Below are positions 23,063-31,067 of a stretch of DNA of 45,664 bases, piece after piece; the stretch's first letter is position 1; every line of letters starts with the position of its first letter. Where the stretch lies: assembly GCA_017469845.1 (NCBI GenBank), contig JAFUFP010000032.1, forward strand, positions 1 to 45,664, given 5' to 3'. This stretch comes from Bacteroidales bacterium. Its GTDB lineage: Bacteria; Bacteroidota; Bacteroidia; Bacteroidales; UBA932. Both the position numbers and the translations under genes were made by a program. The notes beneath the pieces are model-generated. The model worked only from the letters and a program-made list of their open reading frames with translations. It was not told where the DNA came from and did not search any database.

Positions 23063-23809
23063 ATGACAGACAACGAACTGATCCGTGGAATACGGGAAAA
23101 CTCTTCAGCCGCCTGGCGTGAAATCTACTTCCGGAACAGCGCCAAACTCCGGCCGAAGATTTCACAGATGCTGCAGGGAGTGAAGGACCTTACGTTCGAA
23201 GATGTGTTCGAAGAAGCCCTCCTTTCCCTTATGGAAAACGTCAAGGAGGGTAAGCTCTCCGAGAGTGAATCCACGAACCTTTCCGGCTACCTCTACACCC
23301 TTTGCTGGAGAATTGCCGTCCACAAGGTCGCCAAAGCCAAAAGGGAAGAAGCGAAGCTGAGAGCGGAGGTGAAGGACCGGAAGGAATCCAATCCCGATTG
23401 GGAGGAGGACTCGGAAGATCCGAGCGTCGAACCCGAGGAATACTCCGAGGCTATGGAGTTCCTCCAGAGGGTGATGGATTCAATGCCGCCGCAGTGCAAG
23501 TCCATCTTGAAGCGTTTCTATTGGGACCGTCTTCCGATGAGCCAGATAGCTGCGATGCATGGCCTCAAGAACGAGAATACGGCGAAAACCACAAAAAGCA
23601 GATGTATGGAAAAGTTCAAGAAATTGGCCAGTGCGATGCTCTCCGATGACGAGAAGGCGGAGAGCGCCGTTCGCCGTACCGTAGAAAGGAACGCCCTTCG
23701 GGATCTGCTGGACGAATTCCGGAGGGAAGAGTCCGGAGATCTGGCTATGGCGGCACTCAAGACAAAAGACAAAAAGGATAAAGACAAGGATAACGACAAA
23801 GAGAAATAA
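23063..23809 (+). CDS. ECF-like sigma-70 family sigma factor
   Basis: A 248-residue sigma factor. Region 2 spans about 10-95 (MTDNELIRGIRENSSAAWREIYF, FEDVFEEALLSLMENV, LSGYLYTLCWRIAVHKVAK), matching the core-binding and -10 recognition helices of ECF sigmas. An acidic linker follows (about 105-135). Region 4 is about 140-195 (LQRVMDSMPPQCKSILKRFYWDRLPMSQIAAMHGL, then the recognition helix ending TTKSRCMEKFKKL), where RCxxKF is typical of Bacteroidota ECFs. A C-terminal extension of about 50 residues, ending in a Lys/Asp-rich run, is longer than in standard ECFs and might hold a regulatory segment in place of an anti-sigma. It is divergent from the M50-like protease gene. The same GTTTACC-N15-CATT motif as in its own promoter occurs five more times in the window. 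Confidence 0.9.
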   Translation: MTDNELIRGIRENSSAAWREIYFRNSAKLRPKISQMLQGVKDLTFEDVFEEALLSLMENVKEGKLSESESTNLSGYLYTLCWRIAVHKVAKAKREEAKLRAEVKDRKESNPDWEEDSEDPSVEPEEYSEAMEFLQRVMDSMPPQCKSILKRFYWDRLPMSQIAAMHGLKNENTAKTTKSRCMEKFKKLASAMLSDDEKAESAVRRTVERNALRDLLDEFRREESGDLAMAALKTKDKKDKDKDNDKEK

Positions 23810-23835
23810 TTCTCTCCAAGTTTTCACGAAATCTA

Positions 23836-23864
23836 GTTTACCTTTTCATCATTCCTGCATTAAA
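23836..23864 (+). promoter_or_regulatory. ECF-type promoter motif before the L,D-transpeptidase-like gene
   Basis: GTTTACC, 15 nt, CATTAAA. The 3' edge is 18 nt before ATG 23883. The spacing is identical to that of the five other sites. Confidence 0.65.
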
Positions 23865-23882
23865 GAATGTAATCAGGAAAAG

Positions 23883-24524
23883 ATGAAAAGGTTTTTTGTT
23901 ATTCTCTCTTCAGCCGCGGCGATTCTCGCCATATGTGTAGTAGCGGTTCATTACATATGGGGCATCCCTTCTTTGGACAATATCCTCAAAGGCGGAAGAA
24001 AGCCCTTGGATATGGAACTTCGTTCCGAGAAGGCTCTCCGCTATGCTCACCGCAAAGGTCTTGACGAAGGGTACTGCATTTTCCTTGACTACAACATTCC
24101 CAGCGGAAGTCCGAGACTTTTCGTGTGGTCCTTCAAGAAGGGAAAGGTAGTGCATTCGGGATATGCTATGCATGGTCCCGGGAAGGGGAGTACGGATCAG
24201 GTGCCGGTCTTCAGCAATACCGTCGGAAGCAAGTGCTCTTCCCTGGGAAGATTCGAGGTGACGAGACACAGGGGCAAAGTCAACCGTTCCGGATTTCGGC
24301 TCAAAGGTCTGGACCGCTCCAACAGCAATGCCTTCCGCCGGGGGATAATGATCCACCGCTCAAAATGGGTGGACCGGAACCGCTTCAAAGAATATATCCC
24401 CCTCAGCGAAAAGAACTGCAGCGGCTGCGTAACCGTTTCCTCAAAGGACATGGACTTCATAAACGATATTGTGGGGAAACGGAAGAAGAATCTTCTTTTA
24501 TGGTCTTACTGCTCTTCCCGATGA
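23883..24524 (+). CDS. Membrane-anchored L,D-transpeptidase-like (YkuD_2) protein
   Basis: A 213-residue protein with an N-terminal TM/signal anchor (about 4-26). The catalytic region has the YkuD_2 series of motifs: VFSNTVGSKCSSLGRFEV (110-126), GFRLKGLDRSNSNAFRRGIMIH (137-158; His158) and NCSGCVTVSS (Cys182 in SGC). In this family the His and the late Cys are the catalytic pair, so the protein probably acts on peptidoglycan stem peptides in the periplasm, as a transpeptidase or carboxypeptidase. The immediate upstream GTTTACC-N15-CATTA motif places it in the proposed sigma regulon, which fits an envelope response. It starts 74 nt after the sigma gene. Confidence 0.85.
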   Translation: MKRFFVILSSAAAILAICVVAVHYIWGIPSLDNILKGGRKPLDMELRSEKALRYAHRKGLDEGYCIFLDYNIPSGSPRLFVWSFKKGKVVHSGYAMHGPGKGSTDQVPVFSNTVGSKCSSLGRFEVTRHRGKVNRSGFRLKGLDRSNSNAFRRGIMIHRSKWVDRNRFKEYIPLSEKNCSGCVTVSSKDMDFINDIVGKRKKNLLLWSYCSSR

Positions 24525-24533
24525 AAAAAAGTT

Positions 24534-24562
24534 GTTTACCTATTCCTGTTCTTGCCATTATT
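24534..24562 (+). promoter_or_regulatory. ECF-type promoter motif before the 24625 gene
   Basis: GTTTACC, 15 nt, CATTATT, continuing ATATG. This is the best-matching pair together with 27362. It begins 10 nt after the stop codon of the L,D-transpeptidase-like gene. Confidence 0.7.
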
Positions 24563-24624
24563 ATATGAAGGCCTTCGAAAAGGCTTTCCGAATTCAAACG
24601 AGAAACAAACAAAATAATCAAGTC

Positions 24625-25023
24625 ATGAAAAAAATCATCATCATTACCCTTGCGGCTTTCGCCGCTCTCGCACTTCTCAGTGCCGCTACACCTTCCGGTG
24701 AAAATCTGTCCGACGGCGTTGTACGCTTCGAGTCCACTTCCGCTCCGGCCCTCAACTTTTCGATGGGGGTATCAAGAGCTCAGGAAATCTTCCGCCTCCT
24801 GCCGGAATCTCTTTCCGGTACCATCACTTCGGAATACTCCACCATCAAGGAAAAGTGCAGGAATTCTTCCCGCTTCACCTATGAAGGAGTCACCGTCTCG
24901 AGAGCGGGAACGGATCCGGACCTTACCTTCACTTTCTCCTTCCAGGGATACACTCTCTCGGTGAGCGGAGTCTCTTGGGCGGAACTGGACGGGATGTTCC
25001 TCGATAATCCCCGGAAAGAGTAG
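24625..25023 (+). CDS. Small exported protein of unknown function
   Basis: A 132-residue product. The start at 24625 is chosen because MKKIIIITLAAFAALALLSAATPSG is a signal peptide and because the promoter motif at 24534-24562 lies between this ATG and the longer open frame's start at 24469. The mature part has a SMGVSRAQEIFRLLPESLSGTITSEYSTIKEK region and then alternating strands (RFTYEGVTVSRAG, LTFTFSFQGYTLSVSGVSW). No family recognised. The periplasm is the likely location. It has its own ECF-type motif, implying independent induction. A hairpin follows at 25060-25091. Confidence 0.7.
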   Translation: MKKIIIITLAAFAALALLSAATPSGENLSDGVVRFESTSAPALNFSMGVSRAQEIFRLLPESLSGTITSEYSTIKEKCRNSSRFTYEGVTVSRAGTDPDLTFTFSFQGYTLSVSGVSWAELDGMFLDNPRKE

Positions 25024-25059
25024 GTCCCGTTATGCTGTGGCTGTTTTTTTATTGTCTGT

Positions 25060-25091
25060 AAGGTTCTTTCCCTTTATCGGGAAGGAGCCTT
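25060..25091 (+). terminator. Candidate terminator hairpin
   Basis: CTTTCCC pairs with GGGAAGG (one wobble) around a 6-nt loop, extended by outer AAGG/CCTT pairing across a small internal loop. It is followed by the short, weak T-run CACTTTTC. Confidence 0.4.
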
Positions 25092-25127
25092 CACTTTTCG
25101 GAGAGGGAAGATTACCCGATAGACACT

Positions 25128-25919
25128 ATGGATATGAAGACACTTGGTGAAAAGACCCTTTTTCATTTATCCTTGGCAGGTATATTCTTTCTTGTACTGT
25201 ATTGGATCATGTTCGTCGGACGCAGCAATCCCTCGGGCCTGAAGACAATTGGGGAGATAGATCCTCCGTCCGGATATGAAAGGGTCAACGTCGGGAAGGG
25301 GAGTTTCGGGGAATTCCTCCGGGAGTTCCCGCTTAAGGATAAGGGAAGCCGCGTAAGATACTATAACGGTTACCGTGCAATCGGACAGTATCTGTCATAT
25401 GCGGTATTGGACCTTCAGATGATAAGTCCGATTGAACAGTGCGCGGATGCAGTGATGCGCCTTAGAAGCGAATATCTTTTCCATATCGGGGATCGGGACA
25501 GTATCCGTTTCCGTTCGGTTGGAGGTGAGGACATGGCCTATGGCGGAAGTCCCGACCGCGGGGAGTTGTACGAGTACTTAAGGAAAGTATACGACAGGGC
25601 AAACACTTCATCCCTCCGAAGAGAAATGCTTCCCCGGTCCTTCGGATCCGTATCCCCCGGAGATGTCCTTGTCTATGCCGCCCCTTCAAAGGGGAGATTG
25701 GGTCATGCCGTGCTCGTTGCCGACGTGGCGGAGGATCCCGTTACGGGGAAGAAGGCCCTTTTGCTTGTCCAGAGCTCGACACCGGCACGGACAGTGCATG
25801 TTATAAGGAATGTCTTTCATCCGTCGGATTCCCCGTGGGTGATAGTGGACGGGAATTCTGAAGGGGTGTCGATTTCCGGAATCATGTTCAGAAAGGATGA
25901 CCTCCGCACATGGAGGTGA
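25128..25919 (+). CDS. DUF4846 family exported protein
   Basis: A 263-residue protein of the DUF4846 family with an N-terminal hydrophobic anchor (LAGIFFLVLYWIMFVG). Characteristic segments: IDPPSGYERVNVGKGSFGEFLREFPL, IEQCADAVMRLRSEYLF, FGSVSPGDVLVYAAPS, GRLGHAVLVADVAEDPVTGKKALLLVQSSTPA and PWVIVDG. The SxGDV...GHAV...A pattern recalls NlpC/P60 or CHAP-like folds, with a His in GHAV, but no catalytic Cys is obvious. The family's activity is not known to me. Position among cell-wall-related genes suggests an envelope role (inference). Confidence 0.8.
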   Translation: MDMKTLGEKTLFHLSLAGIFFLVLYWIMFVGRSNPSGLKTIGEIDPPSGYERVNVGKGSFGEFLREFPLKDKGSRVRYYNGYRAIGQYLSYAVLDLQMISPIEQCADAVMRLRSEYLFHIGDRDSIRFRSVGGEDMAYGGSPDRGELYEYLRKVYDRANTSSLRREMLPRSFGSVSPGDVLVYAAPSKGRLGHAVLVADVAEDPVTGKKALLLVQSSTPARTVHVIRNVFHPSDSPWVIVDGNSEGVSISGIMFRKDDLRTWR

Positions 25920-26070
25920 TACCCTCCGGCAGGGGAGAGAACTCAGAGAAGAGAGAATTTCACTTAATCCGGCTTTGACTTTTCTTTGAATCAAACATCC
26001 TTGTAAATCAGCCATCTTGTCATGACAAAGTGACAAAAATAGTGTAAATGATACGCAAAAATGTCAGAGT

Positions 26071-26085
26071 ATGTAATTTTTACAT
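26071..26085. promoter_or_regulatory. Palindromic operator candidate
   Basis: A perfect palindrome ATGTAA-TTT-TTACAT just upstream of the -33 box at 26092. Half-sites related to it occur at about 26043 (TGTAAAT) and 26131 (TTTACAT), flanking the promoter. This is consistent with binding of a dimeric regulator. Confidence 0.45.
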
Positions 26086-26091
26086 AAAATA

Positions 26092-26123
26092 TTTGGATGG
26101 TTCAATTCTTGCCGTTATATTTG
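26092..26123 (+). promoter_or_regulatory. Housekeeping promoter for the vWA protein gene
   Basis: -33 TTTG (26092-26095), 20-nt spacer, -7 TATATTTG (26116-26123), 37 nt before the ATG. This is a full Bacteroidota-type promoter. Confidence 0.8.
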
Positions 26124-26160
26124 TGTCAAATTTACATAACAAAAAATCATTTTCTCGCGT

Positions 26161-27327
26161 ATGAACCTTATGAATTATCTCGGCTTCTCCAGAAGGGGAG
26201 AAGACTCCAAGGCAGACAATCCTTCACCCAAAGGGATGAATCTCCTTAACGACAACGAACCCCGCCAAGAGGGCGAAAGGAGGATCTACAATCTTGTGAT
26301 CCTCGATGAAAGCGGCTCGATGAGCCCGATCCGTGAGCAGGCTCTTGCGGGAGTCAACAGAGTCCTGGAGACAATCCGCTCTTCACAGAACGAAAACCCT
26401 GATGACAATCAGATGTTCTGTCTTGTCACATTTGATGAATGCGGCACCCGTCCTGATGTGAGGGCGGTGGTCGATTGTACTCCGGTAGGGAAAGTACATG
26501 ATCTTACGGCTGACGAATATTGTCCTAATGGGGCGACTCCTCTTTATGACGCCATCGGAGTGTCGGTTACAGCACTTGAGAAACTTGTCCGGGAAGGGGA
26601 CAATGTCCTTGTAACGGTGATTACGGACGGATACGAGAACTCGTCCGTCATCTACAACGCCTCTTCCATAAAGGAAATGGTTGATTCGCTCTCGGCCAAA
26701 GGCTGGGTCTTCACCTATATCGGAGCCAATCAGGAATCCGACAAGGAGGCCGGTGTCCTCGGTATCCACGCGACCATGGATTTCCTGGTGACGGGGGACG
26801 GAGCCGATATCATGTGGGACAAGATGCGGTCAGGAGCCCGGCAGTATTATAAGAAGGTCAGGGCGCAGAGGTACTCCGGCACTGCGGTTGACTTCGAGGA
26901 CGATTTCTTCGGAGAGAAAAGCTCCCTTTCGAGAGTGACTCCCGGGGTGATAGAGGATCTTGCTGACAACCAGGTTTTCGTATTCGGATCGAATGCCGAC
27001 GGAAATCATGCGCTCGGATACTCCTCCCGCCTCGCTATGAGCAAGTTCGGAGCGGTAATGGGACAAGCGGAAGGACTTCAGGGAAAAAGCTACGCCATCC
27101 CGGTGGGTGGAGTCTCAAGGTCGGAGGCTTTTGTCGCGGTGGAGCGCTTCATCAGGTTTGCGGATGCACATCCCGAGCTTACCTTCTTTGTCACCGAAGT
27201 GGGATGCGGCGGAGCCGGTTATTCCGAGGCGGAGATGGCGAAGATGTTCGCTTACGCCAACAGTCTTCCCAATGTCTATCTTCCCGCTTCGTTCTGGAGA
27301 TTCCTCGGATACAAGTTCGGACGCTAG
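26161..27327 (+). CDS. vWA domain fused to an A1S_2505/macro-like domain
   Basis: A 388-residue cytoplasmic protein. Residues 42-225 are a von Willebrand A domain: LVILDESGSMSPIREQALAGVN carries the MIDAS DxSxS (49-53), with NGATPLYDAIGVSV and LVTVITDGYENSS giving the later metal ligands. Residues 268-388 (NQVFVFGSNADGNHALGYSSR, MGQAEGLQGKSYAIPVGG, FFVTEVGCGGAGYSEAEMAKMF) match the A1S_2505-like family, which is related to macro domains that bind ADP-ribose. vWA domains recruit partners in a Mg2+-dependent manner. Linking them to a putative ADP-ribose reader, near a sirtuin-like gene, is suggestive but unproven. It has a full housekeeping promoter with a palindrome just upstream and a strong terminator that overlaps the next promoter motif. 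Confidence 0.85.
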   Translation: MNLMNYLGFSRRGEDSKADNPSPKGMNLLNDNEPRQEGERRIYNLVILDESGSMSPIREQALAGVNRVLETIRSSQNENPDDNQMFCLVTFDECGTRPDVRAVVDCTPVGKVHDLTADEYCPNGATPLYDAIGVSVTALEKLVREGDNVLVTVITDGYENSSVIYNASSIKEMVDSLSAKGWVFTYIGANQESDKEAGVLGIHATMDFLVTGDGADIMWDKMRSGARQYYKKVRAQRYSGTAVDFEDDFFGEKSSLSRVTPGVIEDLADNQVFVFGSNADGNHALGYSSRLAMSKFGAVMGQAEGLQGKSYAIPVGGVSRSEAFVAVERFIRFADAHPELTFFVTEVGCGGAGYSEAEMAKMFAYANSLPNVYLPASFWRFLGYKFGR

Positions 27328-27347
27328 TCCCCTGGTTCAGTGAAGGT

Positions 27348-27369
27348 ACGGCCTTCGGGCCGTTTACCT
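27348..27369 (+). terminator. Terminator after the vWA gene, overlapping the next promoter
   Basis: ACGGCC-TTCG-GGCCGT: perfect 6-bp stem with a stable UUCG tetraloop, then TTACCTTT. The 3' arm and tail contain the GTTTACC of the downstream ECF-type motif. Confidence 0.75.
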
Positions 27370-27390
27370 TTCCGGAAAAACGACATTATT
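27362..27390 (+). promoter_or_regulatory. ECF-type promoter motif before the 27465 gene
   Basis: GTTTACC, 15 nt, CATTATT, continuing ATATGG. It begins within the terminator stem of the vWA gene. An A-rich leader of about 65 nt follows. Confidence 0.7.
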
Positions 27391-27464
27391 ATATGGAGAC
27401 GGTCAGAAAGACGTCAATACAAAAACAGGTTCACAAAACAACACAAAACACACAGAAAAAGAGT

Positions 27465-27878
27465 ATGCCAAGAACATTCCACCTCACTTTCAACAAAGAA
27501 TCCGACGGAGCATGGTACATCGAATTCCCCGGCTATCCCTTCTCCCATCACAACCTCATGATGGTGAGCGGAGCCGACCACCTCTGCGACTATGTCGCAA
27601 GGAAAGAAGGACATCCACTCAAGGCGGTAGTCGATGTGACTCTGGGGGACAATACCCTCGAAGGCAAGAGGCCGGTCATCACGATGGAGAGATACGACGT
27701 CGGTTACGGGGCTTCATACAACTGCTTCGATTCCTTGGGATGTACTCCCGAAGTTGACATCGGAGGCCGCTCCGTCGACATCCCTACAGCATGGCTCTGC
27801 CCCGTCACTCTTCTGGTACTTTTCCAGTATCCCTCGAAGATCAATATCTTCATCCCGGATGGAGAAAGGGGGAACTGA
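27465..27878 (+). CDS. Small cytoplasmic protein of unknown function
   Basis: A 137-residue product. The start at 27465 (MPRTFHLTFNKESDG) is chosen because the upstream promoter motif ends at 27390 and the sequence between is an A-rich leader without coding character; the longer frame runs back into the vWA gene. Visible segments: GAWYIEFPGYPFSHHNLMMVSGADHLCDYVA, ITMERYDVGYGASYNCFDSLG and TAWLCPVTLLVLFQYPSKINIF. Trp, Tyr and Cys are enriched. I do not recognise a named family. It is tied to the proposed sigma regulon by its motif. Confidence 0.7.
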   Translation: MPRTFHLTFNKESDGAWYIEFPGYPFSHHNLMMVSGADHLCDYVARKEGHPLKAVVDVTLGDNTLEGKRPVITMERYDVGYGASYNCFDSLGCTPEVDIGGRSVDIPTAWLCPVTLLVLFQYPSKINIFIPDGERGN

Positions 27879-27968
27879 GACTTCCGATAAAAAATAAAGA
27901 AGGATAATAGAGGAGAGAAGAATTGACGGAGTATAAACTTGTCGGCTGACAATAAAACAATCCGATAC

Positions 27969-28583
27969 ATGAAAACAAGCGTGAAACATTTTCTGCGGAT
28001 AGTGCTGCTGCTACTGGTACTGGGAACAGGCAATCTGATTTACTATGTCTTCGCCGGACAGAAGGTTTCTGCAGAGAAACTTCAGAAAGGGGAAGATCTC
28101 AGCATCTATGAGTGCCTAAGCGTCTATAAGATGCACATGGCCGTATGGTCCCTCGGTTGGCCGTTGGCTCCCCAGGCCGCGCGGGAATGTTTCATGCTTC
28201 ATTTTCTGGTGAAAAAGGATACGGTCAAAGTTCACGGAAAGATCGATTCCCCGAAAATCCGCAGCGCCATCGCTTCCCTTGGATACGAGGGCCAGTCCAT
28301 CAGGGTAGCATGGAATGGAAACGAAGCTTATGCTCTTAAGAGTCCGGAGCACAAGGCGGCCATCGCCGTCAATCCCTGCAACGTTACGAGGGGGAAGAAT
28401 CTTTCCGATGACGGATCATCCTACGAAGTGGCGATAGCCTCTTCGATGCAGTATCCGAAGTGGTCATCGACCTCTTTCGATTTGGGAGGGGTGACGATCC
28501 ATGTTCAGGAAGGACTTTTCCGGTATCTCCAGGACAGGGGATGGCTCAGTTGCTTTGTGGCCTCTTATTCATCAAGGAACTGA
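27969..28583 (+). CDS. Membrane-anchored protein of unknown function
   Basis: A 204-residue protein starting at 27969 (MKTSVKHFLRIVLLLLVLGTG); the upstream in-frame ATG at 27939 would put ten polar residues ahead of the signal anchor. The segments IYECLSVYKMHMAVWSLGWPLAPQAARECFMLHF and AWNGNEAYALKSPEHKAAIAVNP are of a kind seen in other Bacteroidetes proteins of unknown function. The C-terminal part has FDLGGVTIHVQEGLFRYLQDRGWL. The bulk is periplasmic. No promoter box was found; it may be read through from 27362. Confidence 0.7.
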   Translation: MKTSVKHFLRIVLLLLVLGTGNLIYYVFAGQKVSAEKLQKGEDLSIYECLSVYKMHMAVWSLGWPLAPQAARECFMLHFLVKKDTVKVHGKIDSPKIRSAIASLGYEGQSIRVAWNGNEAYALKSPEHKAAIAVNPCNVTRGKNLSDDGSSYEVAIASSMQYPKWSSTSFDLGGVTIHVQEGLFRYLQDRGWLSCFVASYSSRN

Positions 28584-28732
28584 AAAAGTCTGTAGGGCGT
28601 TTCCCAAATCAGGGGATTCGATTCTACATTCTCCGCAGAGGGGGAATTTCACCAAAACAATTCCTTTCTTCAGATTCTTCAGAAAAAAGCAACCATTCAG
28701 GAGTATATGAAGGTATAACCCGATCAAGCCAC

Positions 28733-29200
28733 ATGATAGATTTCACAGTTGTAAAGATGCCCGGACCAAAGGGCAGAAGCAAGGATCGCCCCGGTCTTGC
28801 GAGAGTCGACATGGAAGAACTTTCGTATTACATGGAAGGTGATCCGATCCCCGGAGAAAAGTGCTCCACGGATGTAGGATGCTCTTCAGAAAAAGAGACC
28901 TATCCGACCTACAAGACCGCTTTGAAGGCCCTCAGAATGAGGAACGCCAACGGCCAGAAGACGAAGGTGATCTACCGGTGCCCCGAGTGCGGATGCTATC
29001 ACCTTACTACCAAGGACGGAACTTTCCACCACAAAGTGAGGCAAAGACCCTATGACCGGTCGAAAGAGAAGCGGTTCGGACTGAAGAAAGTGCAGGCGGC
29101 GGAAGGCGGAAAGGTAAAGATGAACTCAGGAGGGTTCGCGATGAAGCGCTACTCCAACGAGAGGAATAAAGAACAACTTAGGCTGAAGACTTCGGCCTGA
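28733..29200 (+). CDS. Small zinc-ribbon-type protein
   Basis: A 155-residue basic protein from ATG 28733; the longer open frame runs back into the previous gene and lacks coding character. The core YPTYKTALKALRMRNANGQK then VIYRCPECGCYHLTT is a CPxCG...H zinc-ribbon pattern found in short bacterial and phage proteins. An upstream CSTDVGCSS may supply further ligands. The tail is strongly basic (KEKRFGLKKVQ, RYSNERNKEQLRLK). Nucleic-acid binding or an RNA-related role is plausible but not shown. A good terminator follows at 29218. Confidence 0.7.
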   Translation: MIDFTVVKMPGPKGRSKDRPGLARVDMEELSYYMEGDPIPGEKCSTDVGCSSEKETYPTYKTALKALRMRNANGQKTKVIYRCPECGCYHLTTKDGTFHHKVRQRPYDRSKEKRFGLKKVQAAEGGKVKMNSGGFAMKRYSNERNKEQLRLKTSA

Positions 29201-29217
29201 ACGGCCAAGGCGGTGAG

Positions 29218-29243
29218 ACCCCCGACTCATCGGGGGTTCTTCT
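29218..29243 (+). terminator. Intrinsic terminator after the zinc-ribbon gene
   Basis: ACCCCCGA-CTCA-TCGGGGGT: perfect 8-bp stem with a 4-nt loop, then TCTTCT. It separates this cluster from the next operon. Confidence 0.8.
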
Positions 29244-29363
29244 CCGCTTCACTTCGTTTGAAATAAAGTCCCTTTGGAGGATTCATATTATCCATCGGCG
29301 GTGAAAACAAAAGGAATAAATACTACAACATAGAATACAGGGATGCATAATCACAATCGGGCG

Positions 29364-30185
29364 ATGAGAAATTTATTGATTCTGACGGTTTGCTGCGTGA
29401 CCATTTTTTCATGCGGAGGTTCTCCGAAAAAGGCGGAATACAGGTCTTTTGACCTTCTTGAGAAAGAGTTCATCGAGGTGGCGATAGACTCTGCGACTTC
29501 ATGGGAACAGGTGACTGCGTTGGCGTATCCGTTCGCTGACAGCTTGAGGGAGGCTGCATTGGACGAAAATAATACCCATCGGAGGATCAAGGCTCAGCGG
29601 TCCGGATACTTGACTATCGAACTCTTGAGTGAGAAGTACACGCATCTCAGTGATTCCGGCAGGGAAGTGAACCAAGAAGACGTTTCGAATATTTTTTGGA
29701 AATTCTCCGACCAGTTGATGGAATGGTTCCTTTCAGATGAGGAAGAAATGCCTCACCTTTTCAGGGACCACTATTATGTCTCTCACAAGGATTCGGAAAA
29801 ACGCACAGAAGGATATTTCCATCTGATGGCGACCCTTCCTACGGAATCTGTGCCTGAACCTGCGCTCCACATCTTCTACCCTGAATCGGCTGAGGACTAT
29901 CCTCATGTCTTCTTCACCGATTATGAAGAAGGTGTAGAGGTGGATGATGTGGATTCCCTTGTTGAAGCTGAACTTGTGAACTGGTCACCGAAGGATTCGG
30001 TGGAGGAAGGGTATCCGATGTACGCCGTCACCGCCCCTTCCGCTGTGGAAATGATGCTCCAATATGATACGATGTTCCTGATGTTCAAAAGCGGTCCATC
30101 CGCAGACGGATCTTCCGATGAAATCGAAACGGCACGCGTTCCGCTTGAGCCCTTCCAAAAACTGTGGAAAGAATCGGTGCGATGA
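29364..30185 (+). CDS. Lipoprotein of unknown function
   Basis: A 273-residue lipoprotein from ATG 29364 (MRNLLILTVCCVTIFSCGG; lipobox TIFSC). An in-frame ATG at 29343 adds seven residues. The mature part is acidic and helical (FDLLEKEFIEVAIDSATSWEQVTALAYPF, FRDHYYVSHKDSEKRTEGYF), with a conserved-looking ALHIFYPESAEDYPHVFF. No family recognised. It may form an operon with the membrane protein at 30225 and the HTH-Panacea gene. Confidence 0.7.
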   Translation: MRNLLILTVCCVTIFSCGGSPKKAEYRSFDLLEKEFIEVAIDSATSWEQVTALAYPFADSLREAALDENNTHRRIKAQRSGYLTIELLSEKYTHLSDSGREVNQEDVSNIFWKFSDQLMEWFLSDEEEMPHLFRDHYYVSHKDSEKRTEGYFHLMATLPTESVPEPALHIFYPESAEDYPHVFFTDYEEGVEVDDVDSLVEAELVNWSPKDSVEEGYPMYAVTAPSAVEMMLQYDTMFLMFKSGPSADGSSDEIETARVPLEPFQKLWKESVR

Positions 30186-30224
30186 CAAGTGTATGAATGA
30201 CTGAACTTTGAAATGATTCTTGCT

Positions 30225-31067
30225 ATGAACGAAAAAGCGATCGGATACATTGGCTCATCCTTCCTCGTAGGAGGGATTGCGTGCCTTGTAATGGTACTTG
30301 GAAAACTTTTCGGGAATCCGTTCCTGTTCGGTTCCCTGTATATCCCGGGTTTTCGATTTACGGTCGGGCTTTGTTTCCCGATTCTGTTCGCATGGACAGG
30401 CATGCTGCTTCGAAGCCTGTCAGATCCCAAAGTCCCGGTAAAAATCTTTATCGGTTTAGCGGGAGCGCTATGCTTTTTTCTGTACGGAAGCCTTTTTGAA
30501 GGTTACAGCTATTGGTGGAAACAGGGGCCGCTGCTATACATCATGTCGCTCTGTGCGGGATACCTGGTCAACTCGGATTCCGAAGTAGGGAATTCGGGAG
30601 GCAAGAATAAAGGATGGTATACGCTTTCCCTTGGACTTCTGTCCGTATTCTGTTTTTCGGCTGTGACGCTCGCTGTCCAGAGACTTGACCGTGATGCGAT
30701 GCTCCCTCAGTACGAGGACATGAGACTCTTGCTTTTGGAAGTGCTGAAATACTCGGAAGCGGCGATTGTGATTCTGACGGTCCATTTCATCAGGGAATTC
30801 TCATTTTCCGAGCTCGCCCGGACAATAGGCGGAAACAAGGTCTTCAGGTGGATTGCTGCATTCGCTATAGTTGCTTCTTTCGCTTGGGAACTTTTTGATA
30901 TGATTGATTGGGGACGTCATTTTCTTATGAACAGCCTTCAGATTCTTGCCCAGCCATTCACATGGTATCTCATTTACGTCGCGGTGAGATACCGTTCCAT
31001 TCAATCCGGAAATGATGGCAGTGAAAAGAAGGTTTCACCATGGAAGGAACCTTTCCTCTTGAAATGA
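30225..31067 (+). CDS. Polytopic membrane protein coupled to a Panacea gene
   Basis: A 280-residue protein from ATG 30225 (MNEKAIGYIG; an ATG four codons upstream is possible). Eight hydrophobic helices are evident, for example SSFLVGGIACLVMVLGKLF, FTVGLCFPILFAWTGMLL, FIGLAGALCFFLYG, TLSLGLLSVFCFSAVTLAV and RWIAAFAIVASFAWELF. No transporter or enzyme motif is recognised. The stop codon overlaps the start of the HTH-Panacea gene as ATGA at 31064-31067, so the two proteins are translated together. Because Panacea domains neutralise toxins, including membrane-acting ones, this protein may be the partner or target (inference). Confidence 0.72.
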   Translation: MNEKAIGYIGSSFLVGGIACLVMVLGKLFGNPFLFGSLYIPGFRFTVGLCFPILFAWTGMLLRSLSDPKVPVKIFIGLAGALCFFLYGSLFEGYSYWWKQGPLLYIMSLCAGYLVNSDSEVGNSGGKNKGWYTLSLGLLSVFCFSAVTLAVQRLDRDAMLPQYEDMRLLLLEVLKYSEAAIVILTVHFIREFSFSELARTIGGNKVFRWIAAFAIVASFAWELFDMIDWGRHFLMNSLQILAQPFTWYLIYVAVRYRSIQSGNDGSEKKVSPWKEPFLLK

